DNA of 64,000 bases from Parabacteroides faecis (GTDB lineage: Bacteria > Bacteroidota > Bacteroidia > Bacteroidales > Tannerellaceae). The notes under the pieces are model-generated. The model did no database searches, had not been told where the DNA came from, and worked only from the letters and a program-made list of their open reading frames with translations. The stretch covers positions 163,245 through 227,244 of the forward strand of contig NZ_BMPB01000015.1 in the NCBI RefSeq assembly GCF_014647375.1, in the 5' to 3' direction. Below are positions 8,539-16,841 of this stretch, piece after piece. Made by a program: the position numbers and the translations under genes. Each line of letters starts with the position of its first letter. Positions within the stretch are counted from its first letter, which is position 1.

Positions 8539-9822
8539 ATGAACAAAAAGATACTTCAACTAGCAATACCCTCTATTGTCTCAAATATAACCGTTCCTCT
8601 ATTGGGACTGATCGATGTCGCCATTGTGGGGCATCTGGGATCGGCTTCCTACATCGGAGCGATCGCAGTGGGAGGGATGCTGTTTAATATAATCTATTGG
8701 TTGTTTGGTTTCCTGCGGATGGGGACGAGTGGGATGACTTCGCAGGCATTTGGTAAACGTGATCTGAACGAGGTGACCCGTGTTTTGTTGAGGGCGGTGG
8801 GAGTAGGACTTTTTATCGCTTTATGCCTGTTACTGCTTCAGTATCCGATTCGGAAAGTCGCTTTTCTTTTGATAGATGCTACTGCCGAGGTTCGCGAGTT
8901 GGCTACGGTTTATTTTAGTATCTGTGTATGGGGAGCACCCGCTGTACTGGGGTTGTATGGTTTTGCCGGGTGGTTTATCGGCATGCAGAATTCCCGTTTC
9001 CCGATGTTTATCGCGATTACACAAAATATAGTGAATATCGTGGCGAGTCTGGCTTTTGTCTATCTGTTGGATATGAAGATCGAGGGTGTGGCATTGGGTA
9101 CGCTGATTGCCCAATATGCCGGACTATTTATGGCTTTACTGCTTTGGCTACGTTATTACGGAAGATTGAAAATTCCTTTTCGCTGGCGGGAGATCCTGGG
9201 CTGGACAGCTATGCATCGTTTCTTCCAGGTAAATAGCGATATCTTTTTCCGTACGTTGTGCCTGGTGGCTGTCACAACCTTTTTCACGTCGACAGGGGCG
9301 CGGCAGGGAGATGTCGTATTGGCTGTCAATACCTTATTAATGCAGTTATTCACCTTGTTTTCTTATATTATGGATGGCTTTGCCTATGCCGGCGAAGCGA
9401 TGACAGGGCGTTATGTCGGTGCACAGAACCGGAATGGATTACAAAGGATGATCCGGCTATTATTCCGTTGGGGATGGGGTTTATCATTATCCTTTACAAT
9501 TCTGTATATGATAGGCGGTCAAGGCTTTCTGGGTTTATTGACCAACGACACGACAGTCATAGAGGCTGCCGGAACTTATTATTACTGGGTGCTGGCTATC
9601 CCATTGGCCGGTTTTGCCGCTTTCCTTTGGGATGGCATCCTGATCGGGGCTACGGCTACCCGCCTGATGCTTTATTCGATGCTGGTCGCTTCAGGAACAT
9701 TCTTCGTTGTCTATTATCTGTTTTACGGAATAATGGGAAACCATGCATTATGGATGGCATTCCTGATTTATTTATCGTTACGAGGATTTATGCAATGGAT
9801 GTTATGGCATTACCATCGATAA
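8539..9822 (+). CDS. MATE-family multidrug/metabolite exporter (DinF-like)
   Basis: A 427-aa inner-membrane protein with about 12 hydrophobic helices in two similar halves, as in the MATE family (multidrug and toxic compound extrusion). MATE pumps export cationic drugs or metabolites in exchange for Na+ or H+. The N-terminus (IPSIVSNITVPLLGLIDVAIVGHLG) is typical of the DinF branch, which often has 430-460 residues. The gene is single, with its own -7 box and a terminator behind it. The substrate cannot be read from sequence. Confidence 0.9.
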   Translation: MNKKILQLAIPSIVSNITVPLLGLIDVAIVGHLGSASYIGAIAVGGMLFNIIYWLFGFLRMGTSGMTSQAFGKRDLNEVTRVLLRAVGVGLFIALCLLLLQYPIRKVAFLLIDATAEVRELATVYFSICVWGAPAVLGLYGFAGWFIGMQNSRFPMFIAITQNIVNIVASLAFVYLLDMKIEGVALGTLIAQYAGLFMALLLWLRYYGRLKIPFRWREILGWTAMHRFFQVNSDIFFRTLCLVAVTTFFTSTGARQGDVVLAVNTLLMQLFTLFSYIMDGFAYAGEAMTGRYVGAQNRNGLQRMIRLLFRWGWGLSLSFTILYMIGGQGFLGLLTNDTTVIEAAGTYYYWVLAIPLAGFAAFLWDGILIGATATRLMLYSMLVASGTFFVVYYLFYGIMGNHALWMAFLIYLSLRGFMQWMLWHYHR

Positions 9823-9841
9823 CACCTGCCTTTTTTGAAAT

Positions 9842-9882
9842 AAAAAATCCGGATATCAAACGATACCCGGATTTTCTTTTTT
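9842..9882. terminator. Bidirectional terminator between MATE and acd genes
   Basis: AAAATCCGG (9844-9852) pairs with CCGGATTTT (9867-9875). T-runs lie on both sides, so it can end both the plus-strand MATE transcript and the minus-strand etf-acd transcript. Confidence 0.85.
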
Positions 9883-9896
9883 ATGAGATGGTTGTA

Positions 9897-11603
9897 TTAT
9901 GCTTGTCTGTAATACGCCAGATCTTCGCGGTTGAAGTTGTTGATGAAAGATTCGATCTTGTCAACTTCTGCCTGGCCGTAGTTGATATATACTTCGGCTG
10001 AACGGCGGTAACTGTCGTCTTTGTTGGCATCCTGCAGTAGCAGGTAACCGAAGACACAATGAGCGGCAGCTTCTACCATACGGCGTGCCTGGAAGTCGAT
10101 GTATTCGTTGTCTTTGGTTTCTGTAACCGCGGCAACTACTTTTTCGTACTTGTCAGTCATTGCTTTCAGCTTGTTCTTCAGACCTTCCAGTTCCGGTTTG
10201 TATTCGATGGCTTCGTATTCACGGATCTGAGCCAGGTAAGTACCTGTGGTGACGTGGCGGATCGCTGCAACCACCTGCAACTGGGTAGTACCTTCGTAGA
10301 TGTTTGTGATACGGGCATCACGGTAGATACGTTCGCAGGCATAGTCTTTCATAAAACCTGAACCACCGTGGATCTGGATCGCGTCATATGCATTCTGGTT
10401 GGCATATTCGGTGGTCATACCTTTACCCATCGGTGTATATGCATCAGCCAGTTTGCTGTATTTCTTCATTTCCTGACGTTCTTCCGGAGTCAGCTTACGT
10501 TCTTTGGATATATCGTCCAACGCCTTGTAAACGTCTACGAAACGAGCAGTTTCGTAAAGCATGGAACGGGAAGCATCCGCTTTGGCACGCATCAGGGCTA
10601 CCATTTCATATACAGCCGGGAATTCGATGATCGCTTTGCCGAACTGTTTACGCTCTGTTGCATAGGTATAACCTTCGCGGTAAGCCGCTTCGCTCAAACC
10701 TACGGCCTGTGCCATGATACCCAGACGGGCACCGTTCATCAATGCCATTACATATTTGATCAAACCTAGTTTGCGGTCACCGCAAAGTTCGGCTTTAGCA
10801 TTCTTGAATACCAATTCGCAAGTAGGGGATCCTTTGATACCCATCTTGTTCTCGATACGGCGAACATTCACACCACCGTTGCGTTTGTCGTAGATGAACA
10901 TGGACAAACCACGACCGTCGCGTGTGCCTTCTTCGGAACGTGCCAGTACCAGGTGAATATCGGCATCACCGTTGGTAATGAAACGTTTTACTCCGTTCAG
11001 ATACCAGCAATCGTCCTTTTCGCAGTAAGTAGCTTTCAGCATAACAGACTGCAGGTCGGAACCTGCATCCGGCTCTGTCAGGTCCATCGACATCGTTTCT
11101 CCGGCACAAACACGCGGGATATAACGCTGACGCTGGTCGTCGTTACCGAATTCGTATAATGTTTCCGCACAGTCCTGCAATCCCCAAAGGTTTTCAAAAC
11201 CTGCATCGGCACGCGATACCATATCGGCTGCCATGATGTAAGGAACGATCGGGAAGTTCAGACCGTCGTAACGGCGGGGCATTGCGATACCCATCAGGCC
11301 GGCTTTGCGTACGGCATCCAGGTTTTCCTGGGTACCTTTGGCATACGTCACACGTCCGTTGGCAACAGACGGGCCTTCATGGTCTACGCCCTCAGCATTG
11401 GGAGCGATGATCTCACCACAGATTTCACCTACAATTTCCAGTACCTTTTCGTAGCTGTCCATTGCATCTTCGAAATCCTGAGGAGCATAGTCAAATTTAT
11501 CCTTGTCGGCATAGCCGCGTTCTTTCAGCTCTACGATCCGCTGCATCAACGGGTGATGCAGGTGATGTTTCATGCTGGGATTATCTAAATAAAAGTTAGC
11601 CAT
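9897..11603 (-). CDS. Acyl-CoA dehydrogenase
   Basis: A 568-aa FAD enzyme that oxidises acyl-CoA to enoyl-CoA (or runs in reverse) and passes electrons to the electron-transfer flavoprotein encoded just upstream. The family's FAD-binding signature (MDLTEPDAGSD) is near residue 165. The catalytic Glu is in the motif NIYEGTTQLQ near residue 437. The length exceeds the classic 380 aa because of a C-terminal extension after about 450, as in other large bacterial members. It is the third gene of etfB-etfA-acd, 3 bp after etfA. The chain length it acts on is not visible. With an ETF partner in an anaerobe, short-chain or branched-chain acyl-CoA turnover is plausible. Confidence 0.93.
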   Translation of the reverse strand: MANFYLDNPSMKHHLHHPLMQRIVELKERGYADKDKFDYAPQDFEDAMDSYEKVLEIVGEICGEIIAPNAEGVDHEGPSVANGRVTYAKGTQENLDAVRKAGLMGIAMPRRYDGLNFPIVPYIMAADMVSRADAGFENLWGLQDCAETLYEFGNDDQRQRYIPRVCAGETMSMDLTEPDAGSDLQSVMLKATYCEKDDCWYLNGVKRFITNGDADIHLVLARSEEGTRDGRGLSMFIYDKRNGGVNVRRIENKMGIKGSPTCELVFKNAKAELCGDRKLGLIKYVMALMNGARLGIMAQAVGLSEAAYREGYTYATERKQFGKAIIEFPAVYEMVALMRAKADASRSMLYETARFVDVYKALDDISKERKLTPEERQEMKKYSKLADAYTPMGKGMTTEYANQNAYDAIQIHGGSGFMKDYACERIYRDARITNIYEGTTQLQVVAAIRHVTTGTYLAQIREYEAIEYKPELEGLKNKLKAMTDKYEKVVAAVTETKDNEYIDFQARRMVEAAAHCVFGYLLLQDANKDDSYRRSAEVYINYGQAEVDKIESFINNFNREDLAYYRQA

Positions 11604-11606
11604 ATC

Positions 11607-12626
11607 TTATTTACTGTTCTGTTTGTAATACTTGATCATCTTCGGGATCACTTCTTCAACCGAACCGTTGATCACATAGTCAGCAATGGTGTTGATCGGA
11701 GCGTTCTCGTCGTTGTTGATAGAGATGATAATACCTGCGTCCTGCATACCGGCAATGTGCTGGATCTGTCCGGAAATACCGCAAGCGATATAGAGTTTCG
11801 GGCGAACGGTCAGACCGGTCTGTCCGATCTGGCGGTCGTGGTCACAGAAACCGGCGTCGACAGCAGCACGGCTGGCACCTACTTCTGCATGGAGTTCTTT
11901 AGCTAATTCGAACAGCAGGTTGAAGTTTTCTTTCGACCCTACGCCATAACCTCCGGCAACTACGATAGGAGCACCTTTCAGGTTGTGTTTCGCTTTTTCA
12001 ACGTGACGGTCGATCACTTTTACTACATAATCAGCATCGGATACATATTTTGCTACGTCGTGTTTTACCACTTCGCCTTTATAATTGGCATCCAGGATCT
12101 CTTTCTTCATCACTCCTTCGCGAACGGTAGCCATCTGAGGACGGTGTTCCGGGTTGATGATGGTTGCCACGATGTTACCACCGAAAGCTGGACGGATCTG
12201 ATACAACAGGTTTTCATATGTGATACCTGCCCGTTTATCTTCGTGAGGACCGATCTCCAATGAAGTACAGTCTGCAGTCAGACCGCTGGTCAGTGCAGAA
12301 GATACACGAGGACCCAGGTCGCGACCGATAACGGTAGCACCCATCAGGCAGATCTGAGGTTTTTCTTCCTTGAACAGGTTGATCAGGACAGAAGAATGGG
12401 GTAATGAAGTGTAAGGGAACAGGCCCGGAGCATCGAACACGTGTACTTTGTCGACGCCGTAAGGCAGTACCTGGCTTTCTATACCTTCGAGGCCGCTACC
12501 GGCAACAACTGCTTCCAGCTGGCAGCCTAACTGATTCGCTAACTTACGACCTTTGGTCAGAAGTTCGAGACTTACATCGGCAATGGTTGTGCCTTCAATC
12601 TCACAATATACAAATACGTTATTCAT
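11607..12626 (-). CDS. etfA: Electron transfer flavoprotein, alpha subunit
   Basis: A 339-aa ETF alpha subunit. It forms a heterodimer with EtfB and carries FAD, moving electrons between acyl-CoA dehydrogenase and another carrier. The C-terminal FAD domain is clear: GGYGVGSKENF, GASRAAVDAGF and QIGQTGLTVRPKLYI, followed by CGISGQIQHIAGM. It sits 4 bp from etfB upstream and 3 bp from the dehydrogenase downstream, so the three are one operon. Whether the pair bifurcates electrons cannot be told here. Confidence 0.95.
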   Translation of the reverse strand: MNNVFVYCEIEGTTIADVSLELLTKGRKLANQLGCQLEAVVAGSGLEGIESQVLPYGVDKVHVFDAPGLFPYTSLPHSSVLINLFKEEKPQICLMGATVIGRDLGPRVSSALTSGLTADCTSLEIGPHEDKRAGITYENLLYQIRPAFGGNIVATIINPEHRPQMATVREGVMKKEILDANYKGEVVKHDVAKYVSDADYVVKVIDRHVEKAKHNLKGAPIVVAGGYGVGSKENFNLLFELAKELHAEVGASRAAVDAGFCDHDRQIGQTGLTVRPKLYIACGISGQIQHIAGMQDAGIIISINNDENAPINTIADYVINGSVEEVIPKMIKYYKQNSK

Positions 12627-12630
12627 AATC

Positions 12631-13539
12631 TTATCCGATGGTATGGTTAGCTAACAGTTCAACAATCATCTCTTCTATATCCTTATCCGCGCTGGTCAGC
12701 GTTTTGCTTTCCTTTGCCTGGAACACGATATTCTGTATAGTCTTTACCTTTGTAGGTGAACCGGACAGACCGCACTGTGTCAGATCTCCGTTTACATCGT
12801 TCACGCTCCATTCCTGGATATTCAGATACGGACGTTTTTCGTAAAGATTTGCATACGGCAGTTCGCTCGGAACGTCCGGATGGCAGGCTGTCGGGTGGGC
12901 TGCTTTTTCCTGTGCACCCATGGCACGTTTGTATTTCTGTACCAGTCGGGCATTGCGCGGACGGCAGGGAGCTGCCGAGCCGTTTACTGTGATGACGATA
13001 GGCAGCGGACCTTCTACGGTTTCTACGCCTCCGTCGATATGACGTTTAACGGTGATACGGCGTGCTGCTTCATCCACATTCTGGATTTCTTCAGCGTAAG
13101 TGATCTGTGTCAATCCCAGCTTTTCTGCTACCTGGGGACCAACCTGTGCTGTATCTCCGTCGATAGCCTGACGGCCACCGATGATGATGTCATAATCATT
13201 AATTTTTTTGATAGCCGTAGCCAAAGCGTATGAAGTAGCCAGTGTATCGGCTCCGGCAAAGGCGCGGTCGGTTAACAAAAAGCCGCCGTCTGCTCCGCGG
13301 TATAAACCTTCACGGATAATTTCGGCGGCACGTCCCGGGCCCATAGTCAGTAATGTAACAGTTGATCCGGGGTAGGCATCTTTCAGGCGCAGAGCCTGTT
13401 CCAATGCGTTCAGGTCTTCCGGGTTAAAGATGGCGGGAAGTGCGGCACGGTTTACCGTGCCGTCTTCTTTCATCGCATCCTTTCCCACGTTGCGTGTGTC
13501 CGGAACCTGCTTCGCTAAAACAATAATTCTTAAACTCAT
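12631..13539 (-). CDS. etfB: Electron transfer flavoprotein, beta subunit
   Basis: A 302-aa ETF beta subunit, first gene of the operon. It starts with the usual MSLRIIVLAKQVPDT and has the GGRQAIDGDTAQVGPQ nucleotide-binding segment near residue 120. Typical EtfB proteins have about 250-265 residues. The extra length lies mainly in the C-terminal 60 residues. EtfB binds AMP in classical ETFs and a second FAD in bifurcating ones. A consensus promoter with a palindrome at the predicted transcript start precedes it. Confidence 0.95.
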   Translation of the reverse strand: MSLRIIVLAKQVPDTRNVGKDAMKEDGTVNRAALPAIFNPEDLNALEQALRLKDAYPGSTVTLLTMGPGRAAEIIREGLYRGADGGFLLTDRAFAGADTLATSYALATAIKKINDYDIIIGGRQAIDGDTAQVGPQVAEKLGLTQITYAEEIQNVDEAARRITVKRHIDGGVETVEGPLPIVITVNGSAAPCRPRNARLVQKYKRAMGAQEKAAHPTACHPDVPSELPYANLYEKRPYLNIQEWSVNDVNGDLTQCGLSGSPTKVKTIQNIVFQAKESKTLTSADKDIEEMIVELLANHTIG

Positions 13540-13580
13540 ATTAAATAGGAATATTAGATTTCTATTGTCTGAAAATTATT

Positions 13581-13638
13581 CGGTAATTAGTAAAAAAATT
13601 ACCGATTGCAAAAGTAGTCAAACATTCTTTATATCAAA
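13581..13638 (-). promoter_or_regulatory. etf-acd operon promoter with overlapping palindrome
   Basis: On the minus strand TTTG (complement of 13635-13638), 18 bp, then TACTTTTG (complement of 13609-13616): a good -33/-7 promoter. A perfect inverted repeat, CGGTAATT (13581-13588) and AATTACCG (13597-13604), overlaps the expected start point. This suggests a repressor operator. Confidence 0.7.
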
Positions 13639-13760
13639 CAACTTTAACCTGAAATGTGCACACTTTAGGGTTTTTTGAGCACTCTGAGACAGGTTTTTTC
13701 ATATATTCTTTGTTGTGTAGATGATTAATTTTACCTTTGAATCGATAAAAATCTTAGCAT

Positions 13761-14003
13761 ATGGGAAAATGGAGTTTTCAACAGGAATTGAAGCGAGAGG
13801 AAAAGGAACTGAATATAGTTCGAAAAGAGAATCTCTGCAAGTTTGTTTATGATTTGGCAAAATTAATTTTTGCGGGTATTGTGATTGGAGGTGTTGTTCC
13901 ATTGTATGGAAATCCTCAGAATCATATTCAATGGTATATTGTTCTGGGAGGTGTGTTTGGAACTATAGTATTGGCTTTATTTGCGAATAAAATTTTAAAA
14001 TAG
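13761..14003 (+). CDS. Small membrane protein, resembles DUF6722
   Basis: An 80-aa protein with a charged N-terminal stretch (KREEKELNIVRKEN) and two hydrophobic segments, about 28-46 and 58-76, separated by a short loop. This fits small two-helix membrane proteins of Bacteroidales such as those annotated DUF6722, though I recall that family only by pattern. No function is known to me. A second, 35-aa membrane ORF starts 5 bp after it, and a strong terminator follows both. Confidence 0.6.
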   Translation: MGKWSFQQELKREEKELNIVRKENLCKFVYDLAKLIFAGIVIGGVVPLYGNPQNHIQWYIVLGGVFGTIVLALFANKILK

Positions 14004-14008
14004 AAGGT

Positions 14009-14116
14009 ATGACAACATTAGGATTTCTTTTTATTGTTGTAGATGTCATTGTGGTAATTTTGCTTCTTTGGACATCCTACACGAAGTCCGGGAAAAGATG
14101 GATAAAGAACTTGTAA
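14009..14116 (+). CDS. 35-aa single-helix membrane peptide
   Basis: ATG at 14009 is 5 bp after the stop of the previous gene, with AAGG just upstream as a possible ribosome site. The peptide begins MTTLGFLFIVVDVIVVILLLW, one membrane helix, and ends with a basic tail (TKSGKRWIKNL). Its operon-like spacing and position before a terminator support translation. No family recognised. Confidence 0.5.
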   Translation: MTTLGFLFIVVDVIVVILLLWTSYTKSGKRWIKNL

Positions 14117-14144
14117 CCGGTTTTTTCGGTGAAGTATGTATACA

Positions 14145-14183
14145 GAGAGACTATGTCAAGAATAACATAGTCTCTCTTCTTTT
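14145..14183. terminator. Perfect 12-bp stem terminator
   Basis: GAGAGACTATGT (14145-14156), 8-nt loop, ACATAGTCTCTC (14165-14176), then TTCTTTTT. It ends the small-protein operon and may also stop the minus-strand POT gene ending at 14210. Confidence 0.85.
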
Positions 14184-14209
14184 TAATAAAATTATTTGTT
14201 TCTTTTTTC

Positions 14210-15592
14210 CTACCCTTTCCCAGCATCCAATCGTTTCACCACTTGCCCGTAAATGATCAGGGCGAATGCCGAAACGAGGGCGATTGCACCGAAATAATAC
14301 CAGATATAATGGGCATTGGCACTGGCTGCCACCCATTCTTCATGCGTAGCGAACAGGGTCGGCTCCGGACAATATTTGCTTAGTAAGAAACCTGATAATC
14401 CGAATCCGAGAATGGACGACAGGAACGAGTGGAGATGACTGAAGCCTAGATATAACCCTTCTTCTCCTTTGGGGGCTTGTAATGAGAAATATTCGAGGAA
14501 ACGGGGAGATATAAATGTCTCAGCCAATCCTTGGAAAACGATACCGACTACCATCATAAAGGCAACCGGATGCATACCCAGAATCGTTGTATTTCCATCG
14601 AGCATATTTCCCGAAGCCATACAAAGTGCGGATATCGGCATAATGAACATGCCGAATGTCATAGAGGTCAGTGCTGTCTTTTTACGCATTAACTGGGTGA
14701 CCAGATTAACGGTCAGCACAACCACCAACGGGTTTACGTTGGCATACCAGGAGGGAGAAGCCCCTTCGCCTGCCAGACGTAAAACATACTTAGGCATGGT
14801 TGCATACAACTGGTGCTGAACCATCCAGAATCCGGAGATGATGATGATTAGCGTGATCAGGCGTCCGTTTGTACATACTTTGATCAATGCTTTCCATATC
14901 TGTCCGAATGTCTTTCCTTCTCCCGAGTGCTGGCTGCTTTTATAGAAGAACCAGATCGCAAGTAAGGCGAGAAAAGTCATCGAAGCGGAGAAATAGTTGA
15001 GGGTGATTAATCCTTCGTTCCCTAATGCTTCGCGCAATGGTTTTACAATCGTTTTGCCGGAGAAAGCTCCGATATTTACCATTGCATAGAATATGGAGAA
15101 ACCTTTGGCACGGGTTTCGGGAGTCGTTTCTTTGGCTACCGTTCCGGAGATCACACTCTTGATGAATGAGCCGCCGATAACGATCAGTATCATGATCGGG
15201 ATAATCCCATAACGAAGATTACTTTCAAGCAATCCGGTAAATGTAGTCGTAGTCCCGTATTCGACCAGTCCGGCAGACTGAAGCCAGGTAGGATAAAGTC
15301 CTAAACCGGCATAACCGATGGTCAGTAAAGAAAAAGCCAGCAGCATGGAATTACGGAATCCGATCTTATCGGCCAATGCACCGGCGAAAGTTGGAAGAAA
15401 ATAAAGAAATGCAGAGAATGTTCCGGCGATAGTTGCCGCCTGTATGTCGTTGAACCCGAGGATGCGGCTGAGATAAAGGGTTATTACGATAAATACGCCG
15501 TAGTAGGCAGCACGCTCAAATAGTTCGACGGTATTGGCTACCCAAAACGCTTTACTGAATTTGATTTTCTCTTTCTTTGTCGTTGTATTCAT
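14210..15592 (-). CDS. POT/PTR2-type proton-coupled oligopeptide transporter (MFS)
   Basis: A 460-aa inner-membrane protein with about 12 helices. Near the N-terminus NTVELFERAAYYG matches the POT-family ExFERxxYYG motif, whose charged residues couple H+ to peptide uptake. POT carriers import di- and tripeptides. The length is typical (450-500 aa). It is the last minus-strand gene of this cluster, and a hairpin at 15636-15682 lies between it and the upstream lipoprotein gene, so it may have its own promoter. It could be a more distant MFS member with another substrate. Confidence 0.8.
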   Translation of the reverse strand: MNTTTKKEKIKFSKAFWVANTVELFERAAYYGVFIVITLYLSRILGFNDIQAATIAGTFSAFLYFLPTFAGALADKIGFRNSMLLAFSLLTIGYAGLGLYPTWLQSAGLVEYGTTTTFTGLLESNLRYGIIPIMILIVIGGSFIKSVISGTVAKETTPETRAKGFSIFYAMVNIGAFSGKTIVKPLREALGNEGLITLNYFSASMTFLALLAIWFFYKSSQHSGEGKTFGQIWKALIKVCTNGRLITLIIIISGFWMVQHQLYATMPKYVLRLAGEGASPSWYANVNPLVVVLTVNLVTQLMRKKTALTSMTFGMFIMPISALCMASGNMLDGNTTILGMHPVAFMMVVGIVFQGLAETFISPRFLEYFSLQAPKGEEGLYLGFSHLHSFLSSILGFGLSGFLLSKYCPEPTLFATHEEWVAASANAHYIWYYFGAIALVSAFALIIYGQVVKRLDAGKG

Positions 15593-15635
15593 ATGATAGT
15601 TATTTGTTTTTAGAATATAGAATATAAAACGTAAA

Positions 15636-15682
15636 ACGCAGGTATAGGCAGATGAGAAAATTAGAGCTGCGTATACCTGCGT
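15636..15682 (-). terminator. Hairpin after the TIM-barrel lipoprotein gene
   Basis: ACGCAGGTATA (15636-15646) pairs with TATACCTGCGT (15672-15682), with extra pairing GGCAG/CTGC inside. Read on the minus strand it is followed by a T-rich tract. Confidence 0.65.
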
Positions 15683-15709
15683 GTATTTACATTTCGTGTA
15701 AGTCTTTTT

Positions 15710-16825
15710 TTATTTCTTTACAGTGTAAGTTTGATGAATAGCCTTGTCGAAAGCCTTCCAGTGTTCGTCAGTCATGCTACCTGGTGTGAACAGGGCTACA
15801 CCGGCTGCACCGGCTTCCATCGATCCGCGAACGGCTTCTTCGATCTCTGATGGGATTAATCCGTGTCCTTCCGGATCTTTGATGTTGGCTTTGTTTTGCC
15901 AGTCACGACAGATGAACAGACCGCTGTAAACAGGTTTTTCCCCCTTGACAGAGTTCACTTCTTCTTTGGTCACTTCGCCTACCCAGGCAGCATCTTCCAG
16001 ATAGAAATCGTTGTAGTTCATCGGGAAGAATGCATCGATATTCCATTTGTTCCATTCCTGGCGAACCATCCATTTGGCATGAGAGTCAGGACCGGGGAAT
16101 ACGGCAGCACTTACCTTCTTACCTTTTGCGTGAACAGTATCGGCAATGCGGTCGACCAGCTTCGTGATCAGGTCGCAGCGGAATTGTGCCCATTCTTTAC
16201 ATTTGGAAGGATCTTCAACCGATTTGATGTCGATGCCGGTAGCAGCTTTGAAGTCGGCTACACATTTATCGCAATAGCAATAGTCGGCAGTCGGATATTC
16301 TTCATCCATCACTAAGCCGTATTTTTCCCAAAGACCTTTTGCCAGGATCACGTCTACATAGCGGATGTAGTCTAGGTGGACATAATCCACTTCCGGGATA
16401 TCAGCCACTTTGCCATACAGGTCAGTCAGGAATTCTGCCGTACCTTCATGGTTCGGGCAAAGACATTTGTAATAAGGAACATATGCCTGTACTTCGTAAG
16501 CAGGTTCACCTTTACGGTTTACGGCATAAAGGGTTGAATCCATATCCCCTTGCAGCATGGCAGGGATCCAGGCATGATACTCCATGCCGTTTGCATGAGC
16601 GACTTTCGCTGCACGCTGAATTTTCTGTAAGTCGTGTCCGGCATTATAGCACATACCGTCCAGGCCATGAGATTTCCATTTACTAAAATCGGCTTGTAAG
16701 GTCTCTTCGGTCGTGTTACCACCTTCGCCTTGCCAGCCGTACACTTTGATTTTTGATTCCGGTGCTTTCGTGCAAGCCGTTGCCAGAAGGGCAACGGCTG
16801 CTAAAGCGATAAATACTTTTTTCAT
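15710..16825 (-). CDS. Putative glycoside-hydrolase-like TIM-barrel lipoprotein
   Basis: A 371-aa lipoprotein: signal peptide with lipobox LLATAC (Cys about 18). The mature part looks like the glycosyl-hydrolase-like TIM barrels of the GHL10/DUF187 type, with motifs such as HLDYIRY and PMNYNDFY that place acidic and aromatic residues at barrel strand ends. A CYCDKC cluster (near residue 185) could bind a metal. Its substrate is unknown. It lies 16 bp downstream of gcvP on the same strand, probably by chance rather than pathway. Confidence 0.7.
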   Translation of the reverse strand: MKKVFIALAAVALLATACTKAPESKIKVYGWQGEGGNTTEETLQADFSKWKSHGLDGMCYNAGHDLQKIQRAAKVAHANGMEYHAWIPAMLQGDMDSTLYAVNRKGEPAYEVQAYVPYYKCLCPNHEGTAEFLTDLYGKVADIPEVDYVHLDYIRYVDVILAKGLWEKYGLVMDEEYPTADYCYCDKCVADFKAATGIDIKSVEDPSKCKEWAQFRCDLITKLVDRIADTVHAKGKKVSAAVFPGPDSHAKWMVRQEWNKWNIDAFFPMNYNDFYLEDAAWVGEVTKEEVNSVKGEKPVYSGLFICRDWQNKANIKDPEGHGLIPSEIEEAVRGSMEAGAAGVALFTPGSMTDEHWKAFDKAIHQTYTVKK

Positions 16826-16841
16826 TCAGATTTGTTTGTTA

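Noticed and set aside
9258-10001. 247-aa ORF overlapping the MATE gene
   Set aside because: It is a shadow frame of the MATE gene and crosses the terminator and the end of the acyl-CoA dehydrogenase gene; codon use and composition are poor.
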